Part shown: piece after piece, positions 1 through 8,683 of the stretch
How the letters are laid out: the number at the start of each line of letters is the position of its first letter
How positions within the stretch are numbered: position 1 is the stretch's first letter
Assembly: GCF_004345705.1 (NCBI RefSeq)
Contig: NZ_SLWV01000026.1
Coordinates: 1 to 49,523 of the forward strand
DNA length: 49,523 nt
Source: Marinisporobacter balticus
GTDB taxonomy: Bacteria > Bacillota > Clostridia > Peptostreptococcales > Thermotaleaceae
Direction: 5' to 3'
Notes under the pieces: generated by a model
The model's database searches: none
Seen by the model: the letters and a program-made list of their open reading frames with translations, nothing else
Told to the model about the DNA's origin: nothing
Made by a program: the position numbers and the translations under genes

Positions 1-2
1 CA

Positions 3-80
3 TTACATTCATGGTATAACCTAAATAAGACGCACAAACCTGAATACTTCTTCCAGTTAATGAATTCAATAAATAAATGA
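3..80 (+). CDS. Possible 3' end of an unidentified gene, cut by the window edge
   Basis: An open frame of 25 codons runs from the window edge to a TGA and reads in part HSWYNLNKTHKPEYFF. It lies inside the body of the Tn3-family element whose end is at 197-234, so it could be the tail of a passenger or transposition gene. I do not recognise it. It is short enough to be chance. Confidence 0.2.
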   Translation, partial: LHSWYNLNKTHKPEYFFQLMNSINK

Positions 81-196
81 GCTAAAAAAATCAACGTAGC
101 AGATTTATATTAGTTTAAATAATTACCATGCTTTAGACGATGTCAAAGCATGGTTTTTGAATATAACTTAAAAATGCTTATGGGTAATGAAAATTC

Positions 197-234
197 CTTA
201 TCGTTGTAAATCCGCATTTTCCTGACGGTACCCC
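197..234 (-). repeat. 38-bp terminal inverted repeat of a Tn3-family transposon (body to the left)
   Basis: Read from 234 leftwards the sequence starts GGGGTACCGTCAGG and ends exactly 38 bases later in CGATAAG. The GGGG start, 38-bp length and TAAG inner end are the classical layout of Tn3-family ends; the GGGGTACCG start recalls Tn4430-type ends (from memory). The outer end faces right, so the transposon body is at 1-196 and beyond the window. The flanking five bases are CTTTA. The opposite end is not visible. Confidence 0.75.
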
Positions 235-424
235 CTTTATTGCGTTTGCGAAGTTCAATCTTACTACTACAAAGTTGCGTATCCGTTATTGGTGTAACCA
301 TAGTCCAAGTAGTCTTTTCTATTTTTCTAAAGGGTTATTAGAAATTTTGAGAAAGACCACTTTCTATTTGATTATGGACTATGTTCTCCCAATATTTCCG
401 ATTTTCTTTATGATCCATATGTAT

Positions 425-450
425 ATCATCTCAATTTCTTTTGAGATGAT
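425..450 (+). terminator. Hairpin, possible terminator, in the 235-508 non-coding stretch
   Basis: ATCATCTCAA (425-434) and TTGAGATGAT (441-450) form a perfect 10-bp stem with a 6-base loop, followed on the plus strand by TTTATTACTT. The rest of 235-508 has no convincing gene; an open frame at 275-487 has no recognisable domain or ribosome binding site. The hairpin lies downstream of the minus-strand efflux operon but lacks a U-run in that direction. Confidence 0.4.
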
Positions 451-508
451 TTTATTACTTAAAAATTTAATTTTGTATGTGTGGTAGGCTTTACGCTTAC
501 CTATATTC

Positions 509-1264
509 TTATAAATTCGTTTCTTTTTTTAATCTGTATAATGCCCATGAAAAGCTAATACAGCACATTATTAAAAGTAGCAGAAGCACAAAGAAAATAT
601 CATTTTTCACAATACTTCCTTTCAAAATAAGCATCCGTAAAGCATTGATGACATGAGTAAATGGATTCAGATTCACAGCAAATGCTAATCCACCCGATAC
701 AGTATTTGCCGGGAATAAAGCAGTACTAAGGAAAAACACAGGCAAGACGATTGCGTTCATTACAGTTTCATACATCACTTCATTTGGCAAACTAAGGCTG
801 ATTGCATAGGCCATTCCTGCCATAAAAAATGCTACCATAAATACAATTAAAATGATAAGGAGTATCCCCCAAAAGCCTGAAGCAATTTTGACTGAAAAGA
901 ATAGACTGACAACACACATAATACTAACTTCAAGGAATGTGCATAAAACAGCTTCTAAGTTTTGCCCAATGACGATAGAACTTCTTTTCACAGGGGCAAT
1001 CAATACTCTATAAAAGCTCCCATCAGCTTTCATAAGATAATTCATTATTCCACCGCTGCTACAAGCACTAAAGCATACCAGCACGATAAGTCCAGGTAAG
1101 ATAAATGCAGTATAATTTTCAATTCCGATGCCCTGCATAGATTGTCCGGCAACGGCACTGTACAATATCAACCAAAGCATGGGCTGTAAAATAGTAATCA
1201 CAACTGTAAAGGAATTATGAAAGCGCCATTTAATATTACGCCATAAAATAGGAAAAATACTCAT
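509..1264 (-). CDS. ABC-2 type transporter permease (drug-efflux type)
   Basis: A 251-residue protein with about six hydrophobic segments. It is a DrrB/ABC-2-like permease in size and topology: a short cytoplasmic N-terminus, then membrane spans from about residue 20 to the C-terminus. It would form the membrane pore of an exporter driven by the ATPase encoded immediately upstream; the two genes touch through a TAATG stop-start overlap at 1264. Its operon partners carry GyrI-type ligand-binding domains, which suggests export of, or resistance to, a small toxic compound. The substrate cannot be read from the sequence. Confidence 0.85.
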   Translation of the reverse strand: MSIFPILWRNIKWRFHNSFTVVITILQPMLWLILYSAVAGQSMQGIGIENYTAFILPGLIVLVCFSACSSGGIMNYLMKADGSFYRVLIAPVKRSSIVIGQNLEAVLCTFLEVSIMCVVSLFFSVKIASGFWGILLIILIVFMVAFFMAGMAYAISLSLPNEVMYETVMNAIVLPVFFLSTALFPANTVSGGLAFAVNLNPFTHVINALRMLILKGSIVKNDIFFVLLLLLIMCCISFSWALYRLKKETNL

Positions 1265-2211
1265 TAGGACACCCCCATTTGCTTGCCAGTCAATCGTATA
1301 AAAACATCATCCAAAGAGGGCTGTAAGATATTTATTCCCATAAAGGTAATTTGTTCCTCCAATAGGAAACGGCTTACATGTACTAAATCTTCACCCGATT
1401 TTGGGGAATTAATAATGATTTTTTCACTCCGTAAATTAGTCCGTTCTAAACCAAAGGTGTTTGTTATCCGCCTGAAAGAATCTTTTGCACGTTCCTTGCT
1501 ATCAAAGCTGATTTCTACTACATCCTGCCGTAGATAATTACGCAAAGCATGTGGTGTCCCTTGTGCAGCTTCCTTTCCATCTTTCATAATACAGATAGTA
1601 TCGCTTAATTGATCGGCTTCCTCTAAGTAATGCGTTGTCAGAAAAATGGTGGTTCCAAAATCAGCACGAATTTTCTTCATCATTTGCCACATCGCCATAC
1701 GAGATTGTATATCCATGCCTACAGTAGGTTCATCTAAGAATAATATCTTTGGGTTTGACATCATGTTAAGTGCAATATCTAGGCGTCTTTTTACTCCACC
1801 AGAATAAGATGAAACGGGGTATTTCAAGTATCTTTCCAAACCGAAACACGCAATCAAAGTTTCCATTCGTTGTTTTGCTTCTATTTTACGAATTTTATAA
1901 AGTTTGCTCTGAAACATCATATTTTCACTAAGGGATAAATGTGAATCGATCGAGGTACGTTGTGCAACACACGCAATCCTCGAACGAATCTCAGTAGCTT
2001 CTTCGTAAACGTCTTTTCCAAACATCGTAACTTTTCCAAATGTCGGACGCAAATACGTTGTGAGTACGTTTATAAGCGTTGATTTACCAGCGCCATTTTG
2101 ACCTAGTAATGAAAAGATTTCTCCACTTCCAACCGTTAAAGAAATACCATCTAATGCCTGTACGCCATTCCTGTATTTTTTTACGAGGTTTTCAACATTA
2201 ATTGCAATCAC
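1264..2211 (-). CDS. ABC transporter ATP-binding protein (DrrA-like)
   Basis: A 315-residue ATPase of the drug-export ABC family. The Walker A motif GQNGAGKST is at residues 37-45, followed by the signature SYSGGVKRRL, Walker B ILFLDEPTVGMD and a switch histidine in TTHYLEEAD. About 90 residues follow the nucleotide-binding fold, as in DrrA-type proteins, which carry a C-terminal assembly extension. It sits between the GyrI-like gene (1-base gap) and the permease (overlap), so the two should be made together as one transporter. Substrate unknown. Confidence 0.92.
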   Translation of the reverse strand: MIAINVENLVKKYRNGVQALDGISLTVGSGEIFSLLGQNGAGKSTLINVLTTYLRPTFGKVTMFGKDVYEEATEIRSRIACVAQRTSIDSHLSLSENMMFQSKLYKIRKIEAKQRMETLIACFGLERYLKYPVSSYSGGVKRRLDIALNMMSNPKILFLDEPTVGMDIQSRMAMWQMMKKIRADFGTTIFLTTHYLEEADQLSDTICIMKDGKEAAQGTPHALRNYLRQDVVEISFDSKERAKDSFRRITNTFGLERTNLRSEKIIINSPKSGEDLVHVSRFLLEEQITFMGINILQPSLDDVFIRLTGKQMGVS

Positions 2212-2212
2212 A

Positions 2213-2668
2213 TTATTCCTCCTTTATTGGAAATTGGATTTCAGTAATATATTTGTCTGGATTGCCTTTCAAAAACATTCCTGGCCCTTTAATAAATACC
2301 TCACGGAAAGGTGGTGTTATTTTTAGCCCATTTTCAGCAGAAAATTTGTCAATAGTTGCATAAGCCTTATACATGGTTTCGTAAGAACCAATGTGCGTAA
2401 CACAAATAGCCTTTATGCGTGTCATTTCCTTAACTTCAATGCCTTTTCCAACAGGCGTTTGTGCAGTTGGCACACATAATTCCATTACACCTGTTTTTGT
2501 TTCCGGGTTCATAGAAAGATAACTAAAAAAAGGTGCACCATTTGTTTTACTACGGATCGCCTTAAACACATCTGGGAAAACCTTGTTAGCTTCTGTCACA
2601 ATGCCCTTGTAAGGAATATAAGCAACTCTGATTGGTTCAATATCTCTAATTTCTATTTGGTATTCCAT
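2213..2668 (-). CDS. GyrI-like small-molecule-binding domain protein
   Basis: A 151-residue protein matching the stand-alone GyrI-like (SOUL/BacF-type) ligand-binding fold: an N-terminal EIRDIEPIRVAYIPYKG strand pattern and a C-terminal YITEIQFPI ending are typical. Such domains bind hydrophobic drugs and either sense or sequester them. It lies between the AraC regulator, which has a similar C-terminal domain, and the ABC ATPase, so a role in sensing or buffering the exported compound is likely (inference). Confidence 0.8.
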   Translation of the reverse strand: MEYQIEIRDIEPIRVAYIPYKGIVTEANKVFPDVFKAIRSKTNGAPFFSYLSMNPETKTGVMELCVPTAQTPVGKGIEVKEMTRIKAICVTHIGSYETMYKAYATIDKFSAENGLKITPPFREVFIKGPGMFLKGNPDKYITEIQFPIKEE

Positions 2669-2671
2669 AAA

Positions 2672-3538
2672 TCAATTCTCCTTTTCCTTTTTAATTGCAA
2701 TCCATACCTCCGAGTGACCGCACCTCAAGCTTCCATTGCCAATAGGATATACTTCTATATCTGGTAACTCTGCATAAGCATACCCGGAAAATGGGAGCCA
2801 TTCTGTTAGAAAACGTTTAAAAATACTTTGTATGGATTCTTTAAAATATCCATCACATTCGAAGACTACCCATGTTGCAGCAGGAATTTCATGTTCAAGC
2901 ATTCCCGTTGGCACAGGAGCATTCGTCGCCGCTGCGATATAGTAAAAAATATTATTGGGGTTGTGATAAACGGTAACACCTAAAACACCGTACGGAATTT
3001 GGTTTGACAAAGCACAGATTTCAGAGAACCTATTGCTCTGTAATGTTTTGTTCCAAAATTTCGGAACCAATACATGATTTTCTTCCATATCCTCCGATAA
3101 TGCTGTACGAACACCCACAATCCGCATAGCTTTTTTTTCTTCAATTCGATATTGCATAGCACTGCCTCCTAAAACTTGTACTAAAAACTTAATAGGGACA
3201 TAAGCATTAAGCATACTCCCTTGATTTTTTGCAGCTGCTGGAGAAATTCCATGAACGTTTTGAAATGCTCGGTTAAAAGATGTTGGAGAATTATATCCAT
3301 ATTTTAACGCAACATCTAAAACTCTTATATTAGTAGACTGCAATTCAAATGCGGCCTGTGTCATTCTTCGGCGTCGTATATAGTCTGACAAAGAGATTCC
3401 TGCAACATACGTAAACATACGTTGAAAGTAATAGGTGGAACAACACGCAATCTTTGCCGCTTCCTCATAGGAAATTTTGTTATCCAAATTATTCTCTATG
3501 TAATTTATTGCACTACTTAGTTTCTCCAACCATTTCAT
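2672..3538 (-). CDS. AraC-family regulator with GyrI-like effector domain
   Basis: A 288-residue regulator. Residues 1-105 hold two helix-turn-helix units typical of AraC/XylS proteins (ACCSTYYFQRMF and YGYNSPTSFNRAFQ). The remainder is a GyrI-like domain, as in Rob/SoxS-type fusions and BmrR-like sensors. The start at 3538 is preferred over an ATG eight codons upstream because a strong GGAGGTG lies 5 bases ahead of it. It is the first gene of the minus-strand efflux operon and probably activates it in response to a drug-like ligand. Confidence 0.88.
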   Translation of the reverse strand: MKWLEKLSSAINYIENNLDNKISYEEAAKIACCSTYYFQRMFTYVAGISLSDYIRRRRMTQAAFELQSTNIRVLDVALKYGYNSPTSFNRAFQNVHGISPAAAKNQGSMLNAYVPIKFLVQVLGGSAMQYRIEEKKAMRIVGVRTALSEDMEENHVLVPKFWNKTLQSNRFSEICALSNQIPYGVLGVTVYHNPNNIFYYIAAATNAPVPTGMLEHEIPAATWVVFECDGYFKESIQSIFKRFLTEWLPFSGYAYAELPDIEVYPIGNGSLRCGHSEVWIAIKKEKEN

Positions 3539-3654
3539 TTCTTCACCTCCTGAGAAAATCATATATCATAAAGCAATTTTATTCCTCACTATTCATGTCC
3601 TCTTTTGTAAACTCAACTTTACCTTAATAAAAAATTTATCGCAAGAATTCTCTT

Positions 3655-3720
3655 CTCATAATTTGATCTATTTAGGTAATCCGTGTGCTGTGTATACTCA
3701 TTTCTATTTCAAATTATGAG
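3655..3720. promoter_or_regulatory. Widely spaced inverted repeat upstream of the AraC efflux operon
   Basis: CTCATAATTTG (3655-3665) and CAAATTATGAG (3710-3720) are perfect 11-bp inverted copies, 44 bases apart, in the region that should hold the operon promoter (minus strand). They could be paired operator half-sites for the AraC regulator or the stem of a long hairpin. A weak minus-strand promoter (TTGAGT, 17 bases, AATAGT) lies between them and the gene. Confidence 0.4.
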
Positions 3721-3763
3721 GTGTAAACTGTATGACGGGTACAGATGACATACGTGAAAAAAT

Positions 3764-3812
3764 AAGCCATAGGATGGTTATTAATTCCAATACATGGCTT
3801 TTCTTATTTTGA
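3764..3812. terminator. Likely bidirectional terminator
   Basis: AAGCCAT (3764-3770) pairs with ATGGCTT (3794-3800). The flanks are A-rich on the left and TTCTTATTTT on the right, so U-runs follow in both directions. It separates the DUF1835 gene (minus) from the efflux operon promoter. Confidence 0.6.
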
Positions 3813-3882
3813 TAGCAATATTCCATGCGTCATATTTTAAGAATATTGCGAGGTAATCTGCTAAAGATTATGATCCTATTGT

Positions 3883-4794
3883 TCATACCATCACTTTCTT
3901 TAAAATTTTTCCATAAGGATTTGACATATCCTTATTCTCAACAATAATCAGTTTGTTCTCCTCAATCATCTTATCTATACGCAAAGCATACCAACTATCA
4001 CTAACACCTAACTTGTAATTTCCCATAATCTCACCAATTAAACGAGCCATAAGAAAATCATCGTCAGGAATATTTTTGGTAATAATGTAATCATAATAAT
4101 CTTCGGGAACAGAAATCAACTTTCCGTTTACAACAGCTCTTAATGGGGTGTTTTCCATTATCAAGTCACACCAACGGTTACTAAACATTCGTTTTTCAGA
4201 TTGAGATAATTGTCTTTCCAAAGGCAAGAATTGATAAAATTTCCCTGGCTCCATTTGCCTCCAGTCGCTATAAGTAACAATTTCATTCTCAGATACTTGC
4301 TTATACTCCGGTAATGAAACAACGCTTATTTCACAATCAATATTTCTTAATACATTGCAAATGAAGTAAAATCCGCAAGTCGAATAAGGGATGTTGCTCT
4401 TCCAAATTCGTATTGGAGTGCCGTTGATTGCAGCAGACAAAAGTTTTTCCATATCTTTGCGTTGATTATGAAAAAAATGTTCCTGTTCATTATCGTCAAA
4501 ATCAAATCGTCCCCATACTTTTTGAAAAAAATTTTGACGCGCAATGCCATCAAATTCACCGGATATATCCCCAATATCCAATGCAAATCCTATACAAGCT
4601 ACATCTTGTGAATCTCCGCCAACAGCCTGACCTTCAAAGTGTTTCTTTAATCCTTCAAAGTGTTTCTTTAATTCAGTTTTCGATGGCTTTTTTCCAATAT
4701 ACCCGATAGCGCCACTAAGCATACTTTTTTCATCATAGTTTTTTGCTATTTTCATAGAACCTTTCACGCTATCACTAAATACAACTTCAAGCAT
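3883..4794 (-). CDS. DUF1835/DUF3658 domain protein
   Basis: A 303-residue protein of unknown function. The N-terminus (MLEVVFSDSVKGSMKIA) and the central part match the DUF1835 pattern; the C-terminal third, with DDDFLMARLIGEIMGN, matches DUF3658. Such proteins are common in Firmicutes and sporadic. The start follows a GGGGGTAAAACA leader. A 21-base unit is repeated in tandem inside the gene (4631-4672), giving the peptide LKKHFEG twice. No operon partner is visible. Confidence 0.75.
   Translation of the reverse strand: MLEVVFSDSVKGSMKIAKNYDEKSMLSGAIGYIGKKPSKTELKKHFEGLKKHFEGQAVGGDSQDVACIGFALDIGDISGEFDGIARQNFFQKVWGRFDFDDNEQEHFFHNQRKDMEKLLSAAINGTPIRIWKSNIPYSTCGFYFICNVLRNIDCEISVVSLPEYKQVSENEIVTYSDWRQMEPGKFYQFLPLERQLSQSEKRMFSNRWCDLIMENTPLRAVVNGKLISVPEDYYDYIITKNIPDDDFLMARLIGEIMGNYKLGVSDSWYALRIDKMIEENKLIIVENKDMSNPYGKILKKVMV
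4631..4672 (-). repeat. Perfect in-frame 21-bp tandem duplication
   Basis: Two exact, abutting 21-base copies starting CCTTCAAAGTG lie within the DUF1835 gene and add seven residues (LKKHFEG) without shifting frame. This looks like a recent slippage or duplication event. Confidence 0.9.
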
Positions 4795-4901
4795 TGTTTT
4801 ACCCCCTATTATTTATATAAATAATCTTTGTTACGTAATATTTTACCTATGCGACTTATTTTTTATCAATATTATACCATTTTTACAAACTTATAGAATA
4901 T

Positions 4902-5081
4902 ATGAATATGGACTTTATATGTAAACTGTCTCAAACAAAAATAGACTTCCCAAAGGATTGCGAAGATGTTTATAATAAATATAAAATGAGAGAAATAACA
5001 GGTTCTACAGCTATTGAATTACTTGATTTGAAAAGAAATACATTTTATGAATTAAAAAAGGATTGGGAAAATAATGATTAA
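4902..5081 (+). pseudogene. C-terminal remnant of a serine recombinase
   Basis: A 59-codon frame ending EITGSTAIELLDLKRNTFYE plus a few residues matches the C-terminal helix-turn-helix of resolvase/invertase-type serine recombinases (pattern xITGxxAxxLLxLKRNTFYxL). The catalytic N-terminal domain is missing; upstream is non-coding. It is probably a scar of a mobile element. Confidence 0.65.
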
Positions 5082-5158
5082 TAGGTTGCTTAAAGATGAT
5101 TTTTAACTTATTTTAAGGTATGCTATTTATAATAAAAATAAACTTAGGATGTGTTTTT

Positions 5159-5833
5159 ATGAGATTATTGCTTGCTGAAGATGAAAAAGAGCTTTCTAAT
5201 GCGCTTGTTGCGATACTGAAACACAATCATTATTCTGTTGATGCCGTTTATGACGGCGAAGAAGCACTTGAATATTTGGAAGCTGAAAATTATGATGGTG
5301 TCATTTTGGATATTATGATGCCAAAGGTTGACGGTATTACCGTACTAAAAACCTTGCGTAAAAATGGAAAAAATATTCCTGTGCTGATGCTTACTGCTAA
5401 ATCTGAAATTGATGATAAGGTGCTTGGACTTGACTGTGGTGCAGACGACTACTTAACAAAGCCCTTTGCAACAAAAGAACTCCTTGCCCGTATTCGTTCT
5501 ATGACAAGGAGACAAACTGAGATCACAAATTCAGTGCTGTCCTTTGGGAATATCACCCTCAATCGGGCAACGTTTGAACTAAAATCCACGCAAGGTTGTT
5601 TTCGACTTGCAAACAAAGAATTTCAAATGCTTGAAATGATGATGACAAATCCAAAGCATTTGATTGCTACCGAAGGGTTTATGGAAAAAATTTGGGGCTA
5701 TGACAGTGAATCAGAAATCAATGTGGTGTGGGTATATATTTCTTATCTCAGAAAAAAACTTACCGCTATTGGTGCAACTGTACAGATAAAGGCTACCAGA
5801 AATATGGGCTATTCATTGGAGGAAAAACAATGA
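5159..5833 (+). CDS. OmpR/PhoB-family response regulator
   Basis: A 224-residue two-component regulator. The receiver domain (1-115) has acidic residues at the top, phospho-acceptor D51 (LDIMMPKVDG) and K in LTKPFA. A winged-helix DNA-binding domain follows (about 125-222, with NVVWVYISYLRKKL). The start at 5159 is chosen over one 13 codons upstream because the family begins MRLLLAEDE. Its stop overlaps the kinase start by ATGA, so the pair is co-translated. It likely controls the VTC/DUF4956/lipoprotein genes downstream. Confidence 0.93.
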   Translation: MRLLLAEDEKELSNALVAILKHNHYSVDAVYDGEEALEYLEAENYDGVILDIMMPKVDGITVLKTLRKNGKNIPVLMLTAKSEIDDKVLGLDCGADDYLTKPFATKELLARIRSMTRRQTEITNSVLSFGNITLNRATFELKSTQGCFRLANKEFQMLEMMMTNPKHLIATEGFMEKIWGYDSESEINVVWVYISYLRKKLTAIGATVQIKATRNMGYSLEEKQ

Positions 5834-7050
5834 TAAAAAAACTGCAAAGAAAATTTATTATTATAGCTGTCAGCTCCGTAGTCCTTGTTATTTTAGTAAT
5901 AGCAACCTTTATAAATGTTTTAAACTATGGTCAAATTGGAAGACATGCTGATGCGATATTGACGGTTCTTTCAGAAAATGACGGACATTTTCCAAAGCAT
6001 AATAAACACAAGAATGATTATAAGCTGCCACCCAAAATGTCTCCTGAAGTCCCATTTTCAACACGCTTTTTTATCGTGAAGCTTGATGACAACGAAAATG
6101 TGATCTCTGTGGATACAGGAAAAATATCTGCGATCTCTGCATCAAAAGCGGTAAAAGCTGCAGAAAAAGTATTGAAAAATAGAAAAGAAACAGGCTTGAT
6201 TCAGAATTATAAATATGTGGTTACAGAGAAGGATTATGGAAAGCTTATCGTGTTTGTGGATTGCGAACGTGATATTGAAATGTTTCGTTTCTTTCTTTTA
6301 GACAGTATTTATATTTCTATTGCAGCACTTAGCGCTGTCTTTGTGCTTGTGCTTATCTTTTCAAAAAAAGCAATTGCACCGATTGCCGAAAGCTATGAAA
6401 AGCAAAAACAGTTCATAACCGATGCTAGTCACGAATTGAAAACCCCCCTTGCCATTATTGGTACAAGCACCGAGGTTTTGGAAATGGATTATGGGGAAAA
6501 TCAATGGACAAAAAGCATTCGAAATCAAGTAGATCGATTGTCAGATCTTGTTTCAAACCTTGTATCCCTCACCCGTATGGACGAGGAAAAAAATAATCTT
6601 GAAAAAATTGATTTTTCATTGTCAGATGCAGTATTTGAGAATGCAGCGCCTTTTAAGCGCGTTGCAGAAGCGAACGGCAAAAGGCTTGAACTTGAAATTG
6701 AAAAAAATATTTCTTACTGCGCAAATGAACCGTTATTGCGTCAGCTTGTTTCAATTCTGTTGGATAATGCGATAAAATATGCAAGGGATAACAGTGAGAT
6801 AAAGTTATCCCTCAAAAAACAAGGGAAAAGATATATTTTGGAAATCACAAATCAATCAGAGCATTTGAAACAAGGAAATCTCGATATATTTTTTGAGCGT
6901 TTTTACAGAGCTGACAGTTCACGAAACAGCAGTACAGGTGGATATGGCATAGGTTTGTCTATTGCCAAAGCAATTGTTAAAAAGCATAAAGGGAAAATAA
7001 CCGCACAAAGTCCTGATGGGAAAAATCTTATTATTACCGCAATATTTTAA
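5830..7050 (+). CDS. Sensor histidine kinase
   Basis: A 406-residue membrane kinase with two transmembrane segments (about 12-34 and 155-180) around an extracytoplasmic sensor region of about 120 residues. A HisKA domain carries H201 in DASHELKTPL, and a HATPase domain carries LLDNAIKYA and GGYGIGLSIA. The start ATG at 5830 overlaps the regulator's stop; a longer upstream frame is just an extension through the regulator gene. A strong terminator follows directly, so the two regulators form their own transcript. Confidence 0.93.
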   Translation: MIKKLQRKFIIIAVSSVVLVILVIATFINVLNYGQIGRHADAILTVLSENDGHFPKHNKHKNDYKLPPKMSPEVPFSTRFFIVKLDDNENVISVDTGKISAISASKAVKAAEKVLKNRKETGLIQNYKYVVTEKDYGKLIVFVDCERDIEMFRFFLLDSIYISIAALSAVFVLVLIFSKKAIAPIAESYEKQKQFITDASHELKTPLAIIGTSTEVLEMDYGENQWTKSIRNQVDRLSDLVSNLVSLTRMDEEKNNLEKIDFSLSDAVFENAAPFKRVAEANGKRLELEIEKNISYCANEPLLRQLVSILLDNAIKYARDNSEIKLSLKKQGKRYILEITNQSEHLKQGNLDIFFERFYRADSSRNSSTGGYGIGLSIAKAIVKKHKGKITAQSPDGKNLIITAIF

Positions 7051-7085
7051 AAGTCTTAACTTTAAAAGAGTTAAGACTTTTCTAT
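7049..7085 (+). terminator. Rho-independent terminator of the two-component operon
   Basis: AAAAGTCTTAACT (7049-7061) pairs perfectly with AGTTAAGACTTTT (7069-7081), with a TTTTCT tail. It starts at the kinase stop codon. Confidence 0.9.
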
Positions 7086-7162
7086 ATCATGGGATATACA
7101 AAAAATACATTCAAAATCACGGACTTATGTGAACTCCTACCACTTTCCTCACGCTAGAAGAA

Positions 7163-7219
7163 ATTTTAAGTTAATTTAATGTAAAATTTAAAGTTCATTT
7201 TAGTTTCGTTTTTTATAAT
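7163..7219 (+). promoter_or_regulatory. Promoter and candidate regulator-binding repeats of the VTC operon
   Basis: A TATAAT box lies at 7214-7219, but at -35 there is only AAGTTC, which suggests an activator-dependent promoter. Upstream is a near-direct repeat, TTTAAGTTAATTTAA (about 7165-7179) and TTTAAAGTTCATTTTA (about 7188-7203), about 23 bases apart and covering the -35 region. This is how PhoB/OmpR-type activators usually bind, so the adjacent response regulator is a natural candidate (inference). Confidence 0.5.
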
Positions 7220-7267
7220 GAAGTCAAATAAAAGAACTTAACAAGCATTCAGAGAGGAGATGACCGT

Positions 7268-7990
7268 ATGGGTTATCAAAATATATTTAAAAGATATGAG
7301 GTTAAATACCTTCTTACAAAAGAACAGCAGCAAATATTACTGAAAATTATGCGTGACTATATGCATCATGATAAATTTGGGAAAAATACAATCAGCAATA
7401 TTTACTTTGATACACCCGATAAACTTTTAATCAGACGCTCTATCGAAAAACCTGATTATAAGGAGAAACTGAGAGTTAGAAGCTACGGTATAGCAAATGC
7501 TTATAGTACGGTTTTTGTAGAAATTAAAAAGAAATATAAAGGTGTAGTTTATAAGCGCCGAATGGATATGCTTGAGCATACAGCGTCAAATTATCTTTGT
7601 GAGCATATTCCACTTGAAAATCCAACGCAAATATCAAAGGAAATTGATTATTTTATGAAACTGTATCAAAATATCGAACCTGCTGTATTTTTATCCTATT
7701 CCCGTGAGGCATTTTTTAGCAAGACGGACAGCAATTTTCGTATAACCTTTGATGAGAACATTTTATACAGAGATGATGATTTATCTCTTACAAGCAGTAT
7801 TTACGGAGAGCCTATTTTGCCACAGGGTATGGTACTTATGGAAGTAAAAACGTCACTTGGTATGCCCATATGGCTTTTGAATTTTCTCAGCCAAAACAAA
7901 ATCTATAAAACATCTTTTTCAAAATATGGCAACGCATACAAATATTCAATGTTGCCAAAATTCTTAGGAGGTATAAAAAATGTTGCTTGA
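7268..7990 (+). CDS. VTC-domain protein (polyphosphate polymerase-like)
   Basis: A 240-residue protein of the VTC/triphosphate-tunnel fold. It has the basic strand motifs expected of that tunnel (FKRYEVKYLL, EKLRVRSYG, FVEIKKKYKGVVYKRR, VLMEVKTS). The family includes the catalytic core of yeast polyphosphate polymerase; bacterial members beside DUF4956 proteins are of uncertain function. It has a strong AGAGGAG binding site. It overlaps the next gene by 11 bases. In bacteria this gene usually travels with DUF4956 and CotH- or carbohydrate-binding-domain genes, as here. Confidence 0.85.
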   Translation: MGYQNIFKRYEVKYLLTKEQQQILLKIMRDYMHHDKFGKNTISNIYFDTPDKLLIRRSIEKPDYKEKLRVRSYGIANAYSTVFVEIKKKYKGVVYKRRMDMLEHTASNYLCEHIPLENPTQISKEIDYFMKLYQNIEPAVFLSYSREAFFSKTDSNFRITFDENILYRDDDLSLTSSIYGEPILPQGMVLMEVKTSLGMPIWLLNFLSQNKIYKTSFSKYGNAYKYSMLPKFLGGIKNVA

Positions 7991-8672
7991 TCATTTATTT
8001 TCGGGTGTTTTTCAAAATTCTACTGAATCCATTATTTCTTTATCAAACTTTCTTGTATGTATAGCAGGATCGCTTTTAATCGGACTATTTCTGGCACTTA
8101 CCTATACCTACAAAAGCAAATATACTAAGAGCTTTGTTGTAACACTTGCAACACTTCCCGCAGTGGTGTGTGTTGTCATCATGATGGTAAATGGTAACTT
8201 AGGTGCAGGGGTTGCAGTTGCAGGAACATTCAGCCTTGTTCGTTTCCGTTCTGTACCCGGTACCGCCAAAGAAATCGGCGCAATCTTTCTTGCTATGGGT
8301 GCTGGACTTGCAACAGGTATGGGGTATTTAGGCTATGGTGTTTTGTTTGCCCTCATATTAGGGGGTGTAAGCGTACTCTATACAAACAGCGGCATAGGAA
8401 GCAGCAAAAATACACAAAGAACTATGCGAATTACCATTCCAGAAGATTTGGATTATACGGGTGTATTTGATGATTTGTTCAAACAATACACAAAGGAATG
8501 TGAATTGATCAATGTAAAAACAACAAATATGGGCAGTTTATTCAAACTCACCTATGATGTGACACTAAACAATTTAAACGAAGAAAAACAGTTTATTGAT
8601 GACATCCGATGTAGAAATGGAAATTTGGAAATTATGATGGCAAAGCAATCAAGCATTGCCGGAGAATTATAA
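7980..8672 (+). CDS. DUF4956 membrane protein
   Basis: A 230-residue protein with four predicted membrane segments (about 15-150), containing the conserved LVRFRSVPGTAKEIG loop, and a cytoplasmic C-terminal domain of about 80 residues. This is the DUF4956 pattern. It starts inside the end of the VTC gene behind AGGAGG, so translation is probably coupled. Its role is unknown; partnership with the VTC protein and the lipoprotein at the envelope is inferred from the operon. Confidence 0.88.
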   Translation: MLLDHLFSGVFQNSTESIISLSNFLVCIAGSLLIGLFLALTYTYKSKYTKSFVVTLATLPAVVCVVIMMVNGNLGAGVAVAGTFSLVRFRSVPGTAKEIGAIFLAMGAGLATGMGYLGYGVLFALILGGVSVLYTNSGIGSSKNTQRTMRITIPEDLDYTGVFDDLFKQYTKECELINVKTTNMGSLFKLTYDVTLNNLNEEKQFIDDIRCRNGNLEIMMAKQSSIAGEL

Positions 8673-8683
8673 GGAGGCATAAC

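Noticed and set aside
275..487. 70-codon open frame between the Tn3 end and the efflux operon
   Set aside because: No ribosome binding site, no recognisable domain, composition of AT-rich non-coding DNA, and it contains the hairpin at 425-450.
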